NCBI RefSeq assembly: GCF_028743495.1 | Contig: NZ_CP117968.1 | DNA: 64,000 nucleotides | Reading direction: 5' to 3' (one strand) | Source of the DNA: Allobacillus halotolerans | GTDB lineage: Bacteria > Bacillota > Bacilli > Bacillales > Alkalibacillaceae | Part shown: positions 8,570 to 17,760 of the stretch, piece after piece | Layout: the number at the start of each line of letters is the position of its first letter | Position numbering within the stretch: the first letter of the stretch is position 1 | Notes under the pieces: generated by a model | What the model was told of the DNA's origin: nothing | What the model saw: the letters and a program-made list of their open reading frames with translations, nothing else | Databases searched by the model: none | Program-made: the position numbers and the translations under genes

Positions 8570-9142
8570 ATGCGTGTTATTTCTGGAAAATACAAGAGTC
8601 ACCCGATAAAAACGGTATCAAATCAAAAGACAAGACCTACTTCAGATAAAGTGAAGGAGGCACTTTTCCATTCGATCGGACCTTACTTTCCAGGTGGCAG
8701 TGCATTGGATCTATTCGCTGGAAGTGGCGGGTTGGGAATTGAAGCGTTAAGCCGTGGAGTGGACCATGTAATTTTTGTGGACAAAGATTATCAAGCAAAC
8801 CAATTGATCAAAGAGAATATTCGTCAATTGAATTTAACTGAACAGTGTGAGATCTATCGAACAGACGCTTTTCGAGCAATCAAGGCTGCAGGTAAAAGGG
8901 ATAAAAAGTTTGATTATGTATTTCTCGATCCACCTTATGGAAAAATATCTTTTGACCCTTTATTTGAAGCCATGCATGATGCGGGTGTTTTAGCAGATCA
9001 AGCACTTATTGTGTGTGAACATGATCAGGATGAAATATTACCTGAGAGCACAGATTTATTTCATAAAGAGAAGCAATCAGCGAAGACATCCTTAACATCG
9101 ATTACTATATATCGTTATTATCAGAGGGGGAATATAAAATGA
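8570..9142 (+). CDS. rsmD: 16S rRNA (guanine966-N2)-methyltransferase RsmD
   Basis: A 190-residue SAM-dependent methyltransferase that makes m2G966 in the small-subunit head. It shows the SAM-binding motif LDLFAGSGGLGIEALSRG (about residues 46-63) and the catalytic DPPYG motif near residue 125. The start at 8570 (MRVISGKYKSH) follows AAAAAGGTGAT; the upstream ATG in frame overlaps the ribosome site. The stop overlaps the start of coaD by 4 bp, the usual B. subtilis arrangement (ylbH-coaD). Confidence 0.93.
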   Translation: MRVISGKYKSHPIKTVSNQKTRPTSDKVKEALFHSIGPYFPGGSALDLFAGSGGLGIEALSRGVDHVIFVDKDYQANQLIKENIRQLNLTEQCEIYRTDAFRAIKAAGKRDKKFDYVFLDPPYGKISFDPLFEAMHDAGVLADQALIVCEHDQDEILPESTDLFHKEKQSAKTSLTSITIYRYYQRGNIK

Positions 9143-9618
9143 GTAAGATAGCGGTTTGTCCAGGGAGTTTTGATCCAATTACAAATGGACATCTGGATAT
9201 TGTTCGGCGAGGAGCTGAAATTTTTGAAGAAGTGATTGTAGTTGTATTCAAAAATCAATCAAAATCGCCGTTATTTACAGTCGAAGAGCGAATTGAATTG
9301 ATTAAAGAAGCAACAAAAGATCTACCGAATGTATCAGTCGACGAAAGTAAAGGGCTTGTCGTTGATTATGCCAAAGAGAAAAACGCTTCAGCTATTTTAC
9401 GTGGTCTACGTGCTGTCAGTGACTTTGAATATGAAATGCAGATCACCTCAATGAACCGCAAACTGAATGCGGATATAGAAACGTTATTTATGATGACGAA
9501 TAACCAGTATTCTTTTTTAAGTTCCAGTATTGTCAAAGAAGCTGCCAGATATCAATCCGATGTTTCTGATTTAGTACCAGCAGCTGTTGAAAAAGCGTTG
9601 AAAGAAAAATACCGCTAA
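9139..9618 (+). CDS. coaD: Phosphopantetheine adenylyltransferase CoaD
   Basis: A 159-residue nucleotidyltransferase that catalyses the fourth step of CoA synthesis, 4'-phosphopantetheine plus ATP to dephospho-CoA. Visible motifs are CPGSFDPITNGH (residues 6-17, with the T/HxGH signature), RGLRAVSDFEYE near residue 90 and SSSIVKE near 128. It overlaps rsmD by 4 bp. With panE and coaBC it is one of three CoA-pathway genes in the window. Confidence 0.97.
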   Translation: MSKIAVCPGSFDPITNGHLDIVRRGAEIFEEVIVVVFKNQSKSPLFTVEERIELIKEATKDLPNVSVDESKGLVVDYAKEKNASAILRGLRAVSDFEYEMQITSMNRKLNADIETLFMMTNNQYSFLSSSIVKEAARYQSDVSDLVPAAVEKALKEKYR

Positions 9619-9630
9619 TAAAAGAGGTCG

Positions 9631-10860
9631 TTAACGCGAGTGCGATTTTTTGATTTGAATCATCATATACAAGCAAAATGTAATCAGCGTCAACACTGTG
9701 AAAATTGGCCCGAGTTGAGTGAACTGTTCATAAAATTGACTAAACCAACTCGGATTGGGTTCCGTTTGCATGACTGGTAATTCGTTCGTTGATTCCGAGA
9801 AACGGTTGACATAAAGCGGCTTATAGAGAATGAATGTTAACGTTGTTGCGAATAAAATATGCAAAAATCGAGCAAAGAAATAAGGGGCAAATCGTAAGTC
9901 CGTTTCAGCAACAATGGAAGCGATTTGCGCATGAATCGATAATCCATTAAATGCAAGTACTCCACTAACAACAATCAATTGTGCAAGTATTGTCGTATGT
10001 TCTGTTTGAGTGATTAACTGAGAACCGATAGTGACTTCAAATATGCTTGATACGATTGGTAAAGTGAACTGTTTGAGGTCCTCAAAGGAATAGAGCATGG
10101 TATTCAATAGATCTGCCAATTGAACGGTTATACCAGTAAGGTATAAAATTTGGTTAAGTACAGAAAAGAGAACAATAAATCCACCAATCATACATAATGT
10201 TTGAATGGCTGAGGTGACAGCTCGACCAAGCACATGTCCGAGTGTCTGCTTATGTTCCAATCGGTGAGTGTGGAGTTCGCTCCATGCTCTCTTGATAAGC
10301 AGACCCTCTTTTTTTGTTTTTCCTACCGCATTCACTGTTGAGCGTTCATTTTTTTTGTAAAAACGCATGCACAATCCAACCAAAATAGAGCCAAGATAAT
10401 GACTGACTGCAAGGAGTAAACCAACTTTTGCATTTTGGAAAAAACCAATACTGACGGCCCCAAAAATAAAAAGTGGATTAGAAGCATTCGTAAACGAAAT
10501 TAGACGCTCTCCTTCTGTTTTGCTAATCGCATTCTCTTTTCGTAACTGACTCGTTATTTTCGTGCCGGCTGGATATCCACTGGCTAACCCCATGCCTAAT
10601 ACAACGCCACCTGTCCCTGGAACATTGAATAATGGACGCATCATCGGTTCCAATAAAACACCAATAAACTTAACGACTCCAAATGCCATTAATAATTCCG
10701 CTACAATGAAAAATGGCAGCAGGGAAGGGAAAACTACCTCGATCCATAATTGAATACCTCGGAAGGAAGCCTCAAAGGATTGTTCAGGAAAAAGAATTAT
10801 ACTAACACCTAAAAAAGAAGCTGAAATTGCCATAACGAGTGATTTAATTTGTTCTTTCAC
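9631..10860 (-). CDS. ylbJ: YlbJ, sporulation integral membrane protein
   Basis: A 409-residue protein of the nucleoside-recognition (Gate) type with about eight to ten membrane segments. YlbJ is SigE-dependent in B. subtilis and needed for heat-resistant spores. The start is set at the GTG at 10860 because GGGAGGAACC precedes it and the length then matches YlbJ (about 408); the longer frame reaches 10962 without a ribosome site. The conserved segment GTGGVVLGMGLASGYPAG lies near residue 80. It is transcribed away from ylbK. Confidence 0.9.
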   Translation of the reverse strand: MKEQIKSLVMAISASFLGVSIILFPEQSFEASFRGIQLWIEVVFPSLLPFFIVAELLMAFGVVKFIGVLLEPMMRPLFNVPGTGGVVLGMGLASGYPAGTKITSQLRKENAISKTEGERLISFTNASNPLFIFGAVSIGFFQNAKVGLLLAVSHYLGSILVGLCMRFYKKNERSTVNAVGKTKKEGLLIKRAWSELHTHRLEHKQTLGHVLGRAVTSAIQTLCMIGGFIVLFSVLNQILYLTGITVQLADLLNTMLYSFEDLKQFTLPIVSSIFEVTIGSQLITQTEHTTILAQLIVVSGVLAFNGLSIHAQIASIVAETDLRFAPYFFARFLHILFATTLTFILYKPLYVNRFSESTNELPVMQTEPNPSWFSQFYEQFTQLGPIFTVLTLITFCLYMMIQIKKSHSR

Positions 10861-11006
10861 AATGGTTCCTCCCTGAAGTACCCTGACTGTACGAATAGTC
10901 TTGTACATAGTAAAATAAACTTGTAAATAACTACCTGCTTCAAATATACGCTTGTACATCATTCAGTTATGCATTGAACTGACGAAGAGTGGAGGAGTTC
11001 ATTCAT

Positions 11007-11789
11007 ATGGCAAGACCGAAAATTGGTTTAGCACTAGGCTCTGGAGGCGCTCGTGGCTTTTCTCATCTAGGTGTTATAAAAAAATTACAAGAAGCCAACA
11101 TTCCCATTGATTACATAGCCGGATCCAGCATGGGGGCATTAGTCGGAGCATTTTATGGTGCAGGCCAAAAAATTGATGATTTATATATGCTTGCCTCGAC
11201 CTTTAAGTTGAAATACTTTATGGATTTTACCGTTCCAAAATTGGGGTTGATCCAAGGTGATCGAATCAAATCATATATCCAAATGTTTACCTATCAGAAG
11301 CAATTGGAGGAATTTCCGATTCCTGTTCATGTCGTTGCGACAGATATTTACAATGGGGAAAAAGTTATTTTAAAGGAAGGGAACGCTGCTCAAGCTGTTC
11401 GCGCAAGCATATCCATTCCAGGTATATTTACACCTGAAAAGATAGATGGTCGTATGTTGGTTGATGGAGGAGTGATAGACCGGGTTCCAATCTCTGTTGT
11501 CCGTGATATGGGAGCAGATTTGATTATTGCTGTAGATTGTTCGAAGTTTGAGAACAATTCAGACGTAAATACGATTTATGATGTGATTATGCAAAGCATA
11601 GACATCATGCAAGATGATATAACCCAGCAAACCATCATGGACGCAGAAGTTGTTATGCGACCGCAAGTCTATCAATACAGTTCAAGAAACTATACACAAA
11701 TTGAAGAAATCATTCGAGAAGGTGAGATTGAGGCTGTGAAATATCTCGATCCCATTAAAAAGATGATGGCAGATTGGAAGGATCAATAA
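11007..11789 (+). CDS. ylbK: YlbK, patatin-like phospholipase
   Basis: A 260-residue patatin-domain acyl hydrolase. The oxyanion motif GSGGARG, the nucleophile elbow GSSMG and the catalytic Asp in DGGVIDRVP (near residue 157) form a complete Ser-Asp dyad. The start at 11007 follows GGAGGAG; an in-frame GTG at 10989 overlaps that site. It abuts ylbL (stop at 11789, next start at 11790). The substrate is unknown, presumably membrane lipid. Confidence 0.92.
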   Translation: MARPKIGLALGSGGARGFSHLGVIKKLQEANIPIDYIAGSSMGALVGAFYGAGQKIDDLYMLASTFKLKYFMDFTVPKLGLIQGDRIKSYIQMFTYQKQLEEFPIPVHVVATDIYNGEKVILKEGNAAQAVRASISIPGIFTPEKIDGRMLVDGGVIDRVPISVVRDMGADLIIAVDCSKFENNSDVNTIYDVIMQSIDIMQDDITQQTIMDAEVVMRPQVYQYSSRNYTQIEEIIREGEIEAVKYLDPIKKMMADWKDQ

Positions 11790-12818
11790 ATGTATTTTAG
11801 ACGAAAACATATACTTGTCTTAGTGGTAACATTAGCCGTTGCGTTCTTTTTAAGCTTTTATAAATTAGACTATTACATTTATCAACCAGGAGATATACGA
11901 GCGTTGGATGGAGTAGTGAAAGTAGAAAACGGAAGCAAAAGTGAAGGTGAAATGAACCTTGTAACGGTCCGTGGCGGACAGGCAACTCCGATTTTTTATT
12001 TGATGGCAAAAATTCGTCCGTATTTCGAGATATATGATTTGGAAGACGTCCGACCGGAAGGAATCAGCCAAGATGAATATATGGAAGCACAGTTGCACTT
12101 CATGGAGAATTCTCAAGAAGCAGCGACAATGGTTGCTTTTCAGGCAGCAGATGAAGATTTGACCATTAATTATCAAGGCGCTTATGTAGGTTTGGTGATG
12201 GAAGATATGCCGGCCGAAGGGATTCTGAAATCGGGTGATCAAATTGTCGAAGTGGAAGGTGAACGAGTCAATTCTGCAGAAGAAGTCATTGAACTTACTT
12301 CAAAAAAATCCATTGGTGATCAATTGCATTTGACCATAAGCCGAGAAGAGGAGGAAATGGATCTACAAATTGAACTCGCTTCATTAGGTGAAACGCCTGA
12401 TCGGCCTGGTATCGGAATCTCGCTTGTAACTGATCGTGAAATTGTTCATGATCGTGAGGTGACCTACGACAGCGGTCGAATTGGTGGCCCAAGTGCAGGG
12501 TTGATTTTTTCCTTGGAGGTTTACGATCAACTTGTTGATGAAGACATAACAAAAGGTTATCAAATTGTAGCAACAGGTGAAATTGATTACGACGGTAACG
12601 TCCATCCGATTGGTGGCATTGACAAAAAAGTCGTTGCAGCCGATGATGCAGGGGCTGACATTTTTCTTGCTCCTAACGAAGGTGGAAAAGAAGGCTCTAA
12701 CTATGAAGTAGCTAAGCAAACGGCTGAAGACATCGAGACGGATATGAAGGTTATACCAATTGATGAATTTCAGGATGCCGTTGATTACTTGGAAGGCCTC
12801 CCTGTAAAAGGTGAATAA
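11790..12818 (+). CDS. ylbL: YlbL, Lon-like membrane protease with PDZ domain
   Basis: A 342-residue protein with one N-terminal membrane anchor (residues 8-25), a PDZ domain (about 125-200, AYVGLVMEDMPAEGILKSGD) and a C-terminal S16 Lon-type domain. The catalytic dyad is visible as Ser in GGPSAG and Lys in GGIDKKVVA. In B. subtilis YlbL with CtpA degrades the division inhibitor YneA during recovery from DNA damage, so its place near the division cluster is apt. It is coupled to ylbK. Confidence 0.93.
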   Translation: MYFRRKHILVLVVTLAVAFFLSFYKLDYYIYQPGDIRALDGVVKVENGSKSEGEMNLVTVRGGQATPIFYLMAKIRPYFEIYDLEDVRPEGISQDEYMEAQLHFMENSQEAATMVAFQAADEDLTINYQGAYVGLVMEDMPAEGILKSGDQIVEVEGERVNSAEEVIELTSKKSIGDQLHLTISREEEEMDLQIELASLGETPDRPGIGISLVTDREIVHDREVTYDSGRIGGPSAGLIFSLEVYDQLVDEDITKGYQIVATGEIDYDGNVHPIGGIDKKVVAADDAGADIFLAPNEGGKEGSNYEVAKQTAEDIETDMKVIPIDEFQDAVDYLEGLPVKGE

Positions 12819-12850
12819 ATCGATACAATGTTTTCAATTTGATGCGAATG

Positions 12851-12885
12851 TCGGAAGCAAACCAACGAACTACAAAAGCTTCCGA
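12851..12885 (+). terminator. Probable terminator after ylbL
   Basis: TCGGAAGC pairs with GCTTCCGA and is followed by TATTTTGCGTTT. It lies 33 bp past the ylbL stop. The T-run is weak. Confidence 0.45.
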
Positions 12886-12969
12886 TATTTTGCGTTTATC
12901 GGAAGCAAGGAATAAGTTTTTTGTGAAGCTACATGACGCTCGCTAATAAATTGATCTGGCGTTCTACAG

Positions 12970-14181
12970 TTAAAACAAAATCGGCCCCGTTAACTCTTGT
13001 TTTTTTAATTTCCGGGCTACTTCAGGTTCGATGATGGCGTAATAAGCATTTGTCGCCCGCTCTTCAATCGTCAAAAATTCATGATTCATTTGTTGTAAAT
13101 TTGAGATTAAAGGAACAGTCATTTCTTTCTTCTGTTTATTGATAAAGGCCCTACCTTGCGCATTCATGCCAAGAATTCGTACGTATGGAACTTGATTGAT
13201 TTCAGTAGCTTCCAGCATATCTGTTGCTTTAAGCTGGGTTAATAGGTGGACAAACATCCGTTGAAGGCGAGTGTATGTATAGCGTTTCGTCTTTAGATGT
13301 TCCAACCATTCATGAAAGCTGTTGACTTTACCAGCCGTCTCTTTCAGTCGATATTCGAGGCCTTCAATGACGCCATGAATCTGTTGCAGATCTTTAAGTG
13401 GTGTCACCTGAACGATGTATCGAAGCAATGTGAAATAACCTTCCCATTCATGCCAACGACCGGTTGTTTGCTGATAAGCTTTTAATTGTTTGACTGTCGA
13501 CTCCGGCATCGCTTGCTTTGCATGAGCTGTCATTGAATGTTGGTTGAAAAGTTCTTTTCGAATACTTGTTGCACTTGCGATGGAATACTCGATCTTCTCA
13601 TCGTGATACTGACTTTTTGTTCGAGTAACCGTTGTGGGTTCGATGTTAGCATTTAGTTCTTTAATGGCTTTCACGTAACTAAAGCCAAGAATATTATTTG
13701 GCTGACTCAAATCAAAAGTTTCAGAGGTTAAGTTCAACTTTCGGTAAGCTTCTCGGCTCGCCTGCGGAAATGAAGCTCCGCTCGTTAATGATTCTTTTAA
13801 CGTTTTCTCAAAAAAAGTTTTTTCATTAGACCACTTCTCATAACCATTTAAAAATGGCTGTATATTGCCAGATTCACTCCCGAAACATATCTGATCTACA
13901 CCTAGAGCATCCAATGTGGCTATTGCTCCTTTTGAAAAAAGGTCGGCGTATTGACAGGCAAAGACATATGGTAATTCAACAACTAAATCAACACCATTTG
14001 TTAAAGCTGCCTTTGTTCGGGAAAACTTATCATTAATTGCAGGTTCACCGCGCTGAAGAAAATTTCCGCTCATAACTGCAATTGTTGTGTCAGCATTTGT
14101 TTTACGGATGGATTGTTCCAAGTGATACGCATGCCCGTTATGAAAAGGGTTATATTCGACAATCAGTCCACAAGTACGCAT
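12970..14181 (-). CDS. tmcAL: tRNA(Met) cytidine acetate ligase TmcAL (YlbM)
   Basis: A 403-residue enzyme that activates acetate with ATP and forms N4-acetylcytidine at the wobble position 34 of elongator tRNA(Met). The N-terminal nucleotidyltransferase fold is marked by CGLIVEYNPFHNGHAYHL (HxGH at about residues 14-17) and AVMSGNFLQRGEPA. Length and reverse orientation match ylbM in B. subtilis. The start follows GCGAGGA. It is divergent from ylbN. Confidence 0.93.
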   Translation of the reverse strand: MRTCGLIVEYNPFHNGHAYHLEQSIRKTNADTTIAVMSGNFLQRGEPAINDKFSRTKAALTNGVDLVVELPYVFACQYADLFSKGAIATLDALGVDQICFGSESGNIQPFLNGYEKWSNEKTFFEKTLKESLTSGASFPQASREAYRKLNLTSETFDLSQPNNILGFSYVKAIKELNANIEPTTVTRTKSQYHDEKIEYSIASATSIRKELFNQHSMTAHAKQAMPESTVKQLKAYQQTTGRWHEWEGYFTLLRYIVQVTPLKDLQQIHGVIEGLEYRLKETAGKVNSFHEWLEHLKTKRYTYTRLQRMFVHLLTQLKATDMLEATEINQVPYVRILGMNAQGRAFINKQKKEMTVPLISNLQQMNHEFLTIEERATNAYYAIIEPEVARKLKKQELTGPILF

Positions 14182-14281
14182 ATTCCTCGCCCTTTCTCAG
14201 TTCTTTACGTATAATTTAGAAGGAAATGGAGGAAAAAATCAAGGAAGGACAAAAATATTTATCCGCTGTTAAGAAAAAATA

Positions 14282-14310
14282 TTGACAAAAGGTGTATTTC
14301 CTTTTAAAAT
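14282..14310 (+). promoter_or_regulatory. SigA-type promoter of ylbN-rpmF
   Basis: TTGACA (14282-14287) and TAAAAT (14305-14310) are separated by 17 bp and lie 29 bp before the ylbN start, a near-consensus vegetative promoter. Confidence 0.8.
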
Positions 14311-14338
14311 TACTCTTGTTGCCTTGAGGTGATAAACA

Positions 14339-14893
14339 ATGATTATACCGCTTCAAAAAATCAAAGCACATGAACCGTATATGTTCCAAGGTAGTCTGGA
14401 CGTTTCTGAATTGGAAGAGATGAATAATGATATTCGTCGGATTTCTGATGTAAAAGTTGACGGAAAAGCTACATTGGTCGGTAAGGTTTATCAATTTGAT
14501 TTGAACCTAAAAGGGACGATGATTTTACCTTGTGCGAGGACATTGGTCGATGTTAAATATCCTTTTTCGATCGATGCGACGGAGAATTTCACAAAAGTGG
14601 ATTATGTGGCATCAGAAGAGGAAGAGATTTTCTTAGTTGATCAAGAAGTACTTGACTTAGAGCCTTATATCAAGGAAAATATTTTATTGGAAGTCCCTGT
14701 ACGGGTATATAGTGATGAAGAACAGCTGAGTGAAGCCGAAGATGAAGGTGAAGGTTGGGAAATGCGAACCGAAGATACCCACATCGAACAGCAAGAAATC
14801 ACTCACGAAGAAGATAACGGAGAAGATAAACCGGTAGATCCGCGTCTAGCTTCGTTACAGAAATTTTTTGATAAAGATCAAAACAACGAATGA
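14339..14893 (+). CDS. ylbN: YlbN, DUF177 (YceD) family protein
   Basis: A 184-residue acidic protein of the YceD/DUF177 family, nearly always encoded just before rpmF as here. The Cys of the usual LPCxR signature is visible in MILPCARTLVDVKYPF. The family is thought to act in 23S rRNA or large-subunit maturation (in plants, DCL homologues), but its chemistry is unknown. The C-terminal third is very acidic (clusters of Glu and Asp). It is coexpressed with rpmF from the promoter at 14282. Confidence 0.9.
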   Translation: MIIPLQKIKAHEPYMFQGSLDVSELEEMNNDIRRISDVKVDGKATLVGKVYQFDLNLKGTMILPCARTLVDVKYPFSIDATENFTKVDYVASEEEEIFLVDQEVLDLEPYIKENILLEVPVRVYSDEEQLSEAEDEGEGWEMRTEDTHIEQQEITHEEDNGEDKPVDPRLASLQKFFDKDQNNE

Positions 14894-14933
14894 TGAAATG
14901 GGTTTGTTGATACATTAGAGGAGGTGTAGAATC

Positions 14934-15107
14934 ATGGCAGTACCAAAAAGAAAAACTTCCAAAAAGGTGAAAAACCAACGTCGTACACATAAAAACCTAC
15001 ATGTGCCTGGTATGGTTGAATGCCCTAACTGTGGCGAAATGATGAAACCACACCACGTATGTAAAGAATGTGGACAATACAAAGGTGAAGAAGTTGTAGA
15101 AAAGTAA
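14934..15107 (+). CDS. rpmF: Ribosomal protein L32 (bL32)
   Basis: A 57-residue basic protein beginning MAVPKRKTSKKVKNQRR. It carries a complete four-Cys zinc ribbon, CPNCG about residue 28 and CKECG about residue 45, so it is the zinc-containing form of bL32. AGGAGGTG precedes the start. It is the second gene of the ylbN operon and is followed by a strong terminator. Confidence 0.97.
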   Translation: MAVPKRKTSKKVKNQRRTHKNLHVPGMVECPNCGEMMKPHHVCKECGQYKGEEVVEK

Positions 15108-15122
15108 ATCTACGATAAATGA

Positions 15123-15152
15123 GATGTCTCTTTTATAAGAGGCATCTTTTTT
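15123..15152 (+). terminator. Terminator of ylbN-rpmF
   Basis: GATGTCTCTT pairs with AAGAGGCATC (one G-U) across a 4-base loop and is followed by six T. It lies 15 bp after the rpmF stop. Confidence 0.9.
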
Positions 15153-15276
15153 AACAGGACTAAGTATGTTGAATTAATTTCATAAGTTAGATCCCATCGT
15201 TGTTGGAGAAGTGCAAAACGTCGTTCCGAGAGTTTCGATGCCCTACCAAATCGCAATCAAAAGTTTGATTTTGGTT

Positions 15277-15600
15277 GAATAGAGAGCGTCTAAACACCCG
15301 AATCGGAAGCGAAAGTCTGATTTTGGTCGAATAGAGGGCGTCTAATCACCCGAATCGGAAGTGAAAGTCTGATTTCGGTTGAATAGAGAGCGTCTAAACA
15401 CCCGAATCGGAAGCGAGAGTCTGATTTCGGTCGAATAGAGAGCGTCTAAACACCCGAATCGGAAGCGAAAGTCTGATTTCGGTCGAATAAAGAGCGTCTA
15501 ATCACCCGGATTGGAAGCGAGAGTTTGATTTCGGTCGAATAGAGGGCGTCTAATCACCCGAATCGGAAGTGATAGCCAAGTTTCGGTCGAATAGATCGAG
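15277..15600 (+). repeat. Tandem array A, 52-bp units (six plus a partial)
   Basis: Six full units start at 15277, 15329, 15381, 15433, 15485 and 15537, exactly 52 bp apart, with a truncated seventh at 15589. Each begins GAATAGAGAGCGTCTAA (or a close variant) and ends near TTTCGGTC. Five of the six contain the dyad TAGA-N5-TCTA. A degenerate part-unit precedes the array. No open frame spans it. The remaining gap from 15153 to 15812 shows no other feature I can support. Confidence 0.95.
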
Positions 15601-15812
15601 TATTAAGTAGGTTCTCAGCCGATCAAGTGTAAAATTAAAACGGGTACAAGGCTTTACGAAGAAGTCTCGATATCGAAGACCTGTTCAATTGAACGATCCC
15701 ACTATCATTCGGTCGCTAATCGTGAGAATCACTGAACGTATGCTAACAAATATATTTGATTAATTGGCTTTTTTAAAATGTAGTCAATATTGTGCACAAG
15801 GGGGAATCCTTT

Positions 15813-16574
15813 ATGGAAGAAGTGCTGAAATATAATCTTTATGATCATGGTCTTGCCGTCCTGACGATTAACCGACCAAATAAACGAAATGCGATTTCAA
15901 AAGAAGTTGTCTCCTTATTCGCTCAATACATAACTGAATTAGAAAATAATACTGACATAAAATTGCTTGTGATTACAGGTGAGGGACAACAAGCTTTTTG
16001 TGCAGGAGGCGACTTAAAAGATTTTCACGGTTACTTAAAAGCTGATGAAGCATTTGAGTTGTTGAAACCAATGCAAGAAGTTTTATATCGGATTGCCACA
16101 CTTCCATTCCCGACGCTTGCATGGATGAATGGTTCTGCCCGAGGAGGCGGCTTGGAGATCGCATCAGCATGTGATTTTCGCTTTGCTACGGAGAATGGGG
16201 ACTATGGATTTGTCCAAGGGAACCTCGGCATTGCTACAGGTTGGGGAGGGGGTTCTCTTCTATATAGACGAATCCATCCTCAACAGGCTCATTATTGGTT
16301 AATTGAATCAGGGATCAAAACGGTGAAGGAATTAAAAGAAGCTGGGTTTATTCAACAAGTTATACAGGAAAATATCGAACCTGATGCTGAAGAATTAACC
16401 ATTTTTCTATCAAAAAGTGTGGACCAATTAAGACATTGGAAATCTCAATGGCTACATCACCATTCTATGGAAAAATTAAAGAATGAAATGGTTGAAGAAG
16501 TAGCAGGTTGCAGCAAACTTTGGGAAAGTGAAGCACATATCGAAGCTGTCAATCGATTTTTCTCGAAAAAGTAA
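15813..16574 (+). CDS. Enoyl-CoA hydratase/isomerase family protein
   Basis: A 253-residue crotonase-fold protein. The oxyanion-hole motifs are present (AFCAGGDLKDF near residue 61, MNGSARGGGLE at 105-115), including the first catalytic Glu (E115). The second catalytic Glu of true hydratases is replaced by Gln135 in YGFVQGNLG, so the reaction may be isomerase, hydrolase or decarboxylase-like. The start at 15813 follows AAGGGGGA. It is a single gene between rpmF and rsfA, where B. subtilis has none. The substrate is unknown. Confidence 0.85.
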   Translation: MEEVLKYNLYDHGLAVLTINRPNKRNAISKEVVSLFAQYITELENNTDIKLLVITGEGQQAFCAGGDLKDFHGYLKADEAFELLKPMQEVLYRIATLPFPTLAWMNGSARGGGLEIASACDFRFATENGDYGFVQGNLGIATGWGGGSLLYRRIHPQQAHYWLIESGIKTVKELKEAGFIQQVIQENIEPDAEELTIFLSKSVDQLRHWKSQWLHHHSMEKLKNEMVEEVAGCSKLWESEAHIEAVNRFFSKK

Positions 16575-16660
16575 TCCTATAATTATTATATTTTTCGTCT
16601 ATCTTCTCAAGCCTATGCATAAATATTTAATACAGTAGCTAGGTTAAGGGGGGAAGATGT

Positions 16661-17128
16661 GTGGTAACTCGCCAGGATTCTTGGACAAAAGATGAAGATT
16701 TATTGTTAGCCGAAACAGTCATTCGGTACATACGAGAGGGCAAAACACAGATGAAGGCTTTTCAAGAAGTCGCAAATAAACTCTCAAGGACACCTCAGGC
16801 ATGTGGTTTTCGGTGGAATGCCAATATAAGGAAGCAATATAATAAAGCTATTACTTTGGCAAAAGAAGAGCGGAAAAATTTGAAAAGTGAACCTCCAGTC
16901 AGCAAGGCATTTTCAAAGCAGGTGAACGAATCGTCCGAAAAAATCGAATCATTCGATGAAGTAATCGATCAATTGGAACGATTAAAGGGAGAGTATTCAC
17001 AGCGACCACATAAAAATGGCTCAGTTGACAAAAGGGTAGAAGAATTGACCAAGAAATTAGCTTTATATCATCAAGTCTTAGACGAAATATCCGAAAAGAT
17101 CCAGTCATTAAAAGAACAAGAAGAATGA
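16661..17128 (+). CDS. rsfA: RsfA-family prespore regulator (YlbO)
   Basis: A 155-residue protein with an N-terminal Myb/SANT-like helix-turn-helix (WTKDEDLLLAETVIRYIREG to CGFRWNANIRKQY, residues 6-60) and a C-terminal coiled coil. RsfA modulates SigF-dependent transcription in the forespore of B. subtilis. The start is GTG behind AAGGGGGGAAG. Its place between rpmF and the GNAT/panE pair matches ylbO. Paralogues of RsfA exist, so the exact orthologue rests on synteny. Confidence 0.88.
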   Translation: MVTRQDSWTKDEDLLLAETVIRYIREGKTQMKAFQEVANKLSRTPQACGFRWNANIRKQYNKAITLAKEERKNLKSEPPVSKAFSKQVNESSEKIESFDEVIDQLERLKGEYSQRPHKNGSVDKRVEELTKKLALYHQVLDEISEKIQSLKEQEE

Positions 17129-17175
17129 TGAAAAAATAAGTGACATTGATCAAAAGGGTCAACAAGATACCGAAA

Positions 17176-17260
17176 AATCCGGAAATTGAAATCAATTCTT
17201 GTAGGACAACTAAGTGTTCAACACTCAGTTGTCTGCAGGAATGAAATCGGTTTCCGGATT
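17176..17260. terminator. Long hairpin between convergent rsfA and ylbP
   Basis: The outer arms AATCCGGAAA and TTTCCGGATT and inner arms AGGACAACTAAGTG and CACTCAGTTGTCT form one long stem of more than 30 paired bases with small bulges. It lies between the stops of the two convergent genes and probably ends both transcripts. Confidence 0.7.
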
Positions 17261-17280
17261 GACTTGTTTTGAGACGTTAT

Positions 17281-17760
17281 TTAATTAGGGTCAACTTGCT
17301 CTGAAACACCTTCTGGTAACCAAATATATGGATTTTCACCAAAATCACGGTCTACTTCATAGTGTGCTGGTTGAAAGCCCATTCTTTCCCAGAAATCGTG
17401 TGAATTCACTCGAGCATTCGTTTTAACAGGCAGATTAAAACTCTTGGCGTACTCCACTAATTCTTCGCCAAAACCTCTTCTACGATAGCCTTCTAATACT
17501 TCCAACTTCCATAACTCCAAGTAATCTTGTTTTGGTTCAAAATAATAATCATACTTCGCTTTAACTTTATACAAACTCATGCGTGCGACTAATGAATCAC
17601 CGAAATAAATTCCATAGAACGGAGATTCACTATTATTTTCGATCATATCATGTTCAAGATCTTCCTTCATCGAAAGCTCTTGCATCCCGTACTGTTTAAA
17701 CTTCTTGAATTCCTCAATCGTCCGGAAATTTATCAATAATCTTTCAACTTCTACCGACAT
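17281..17760 (-). CDS. ylbP: GNAT-family N-acetyltransferase (YlbP)
   Basis: A 159-residue acetyltransferase. The acetyl-CoA-binding motif appears as LEGYRRRGFGEELVEYA, followed by NARVNSHDFWERMGFQPA, both standard GNAT landmarks. Position between rsfA and panE and the reverse orientation match ylbP. The acceptor substrate is unknown. Confidence 0.88.
   Translation of the reverse strand: MSVEVERLLINFRTIEEFKKFKQYGMQELSMKEDLEHDMIENNSESPFYGIYFGDSLVARMSLYKVKAKYDYYFEPKQDYLELWKLEVLEGYRRRGFGEELVEYAKSFNLPVKTNARVNSHDFWERMGFQPAHYEVDRDFGENPYIWLPEGVSEQVDPN

Noticed and set aside
15240..15600. Array A as a CRISPR.
   Set aside because: Units are contiguous with no unique spacers, the 52-bp unit is continuous, and no cas gene is present.
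15789..15812. Promoter TTGATT plus TAAAAT before the crotonase gene.
   Set aside because: The two hexamers (15756 and 15774) are only 12 bp apart, too close for SigA.
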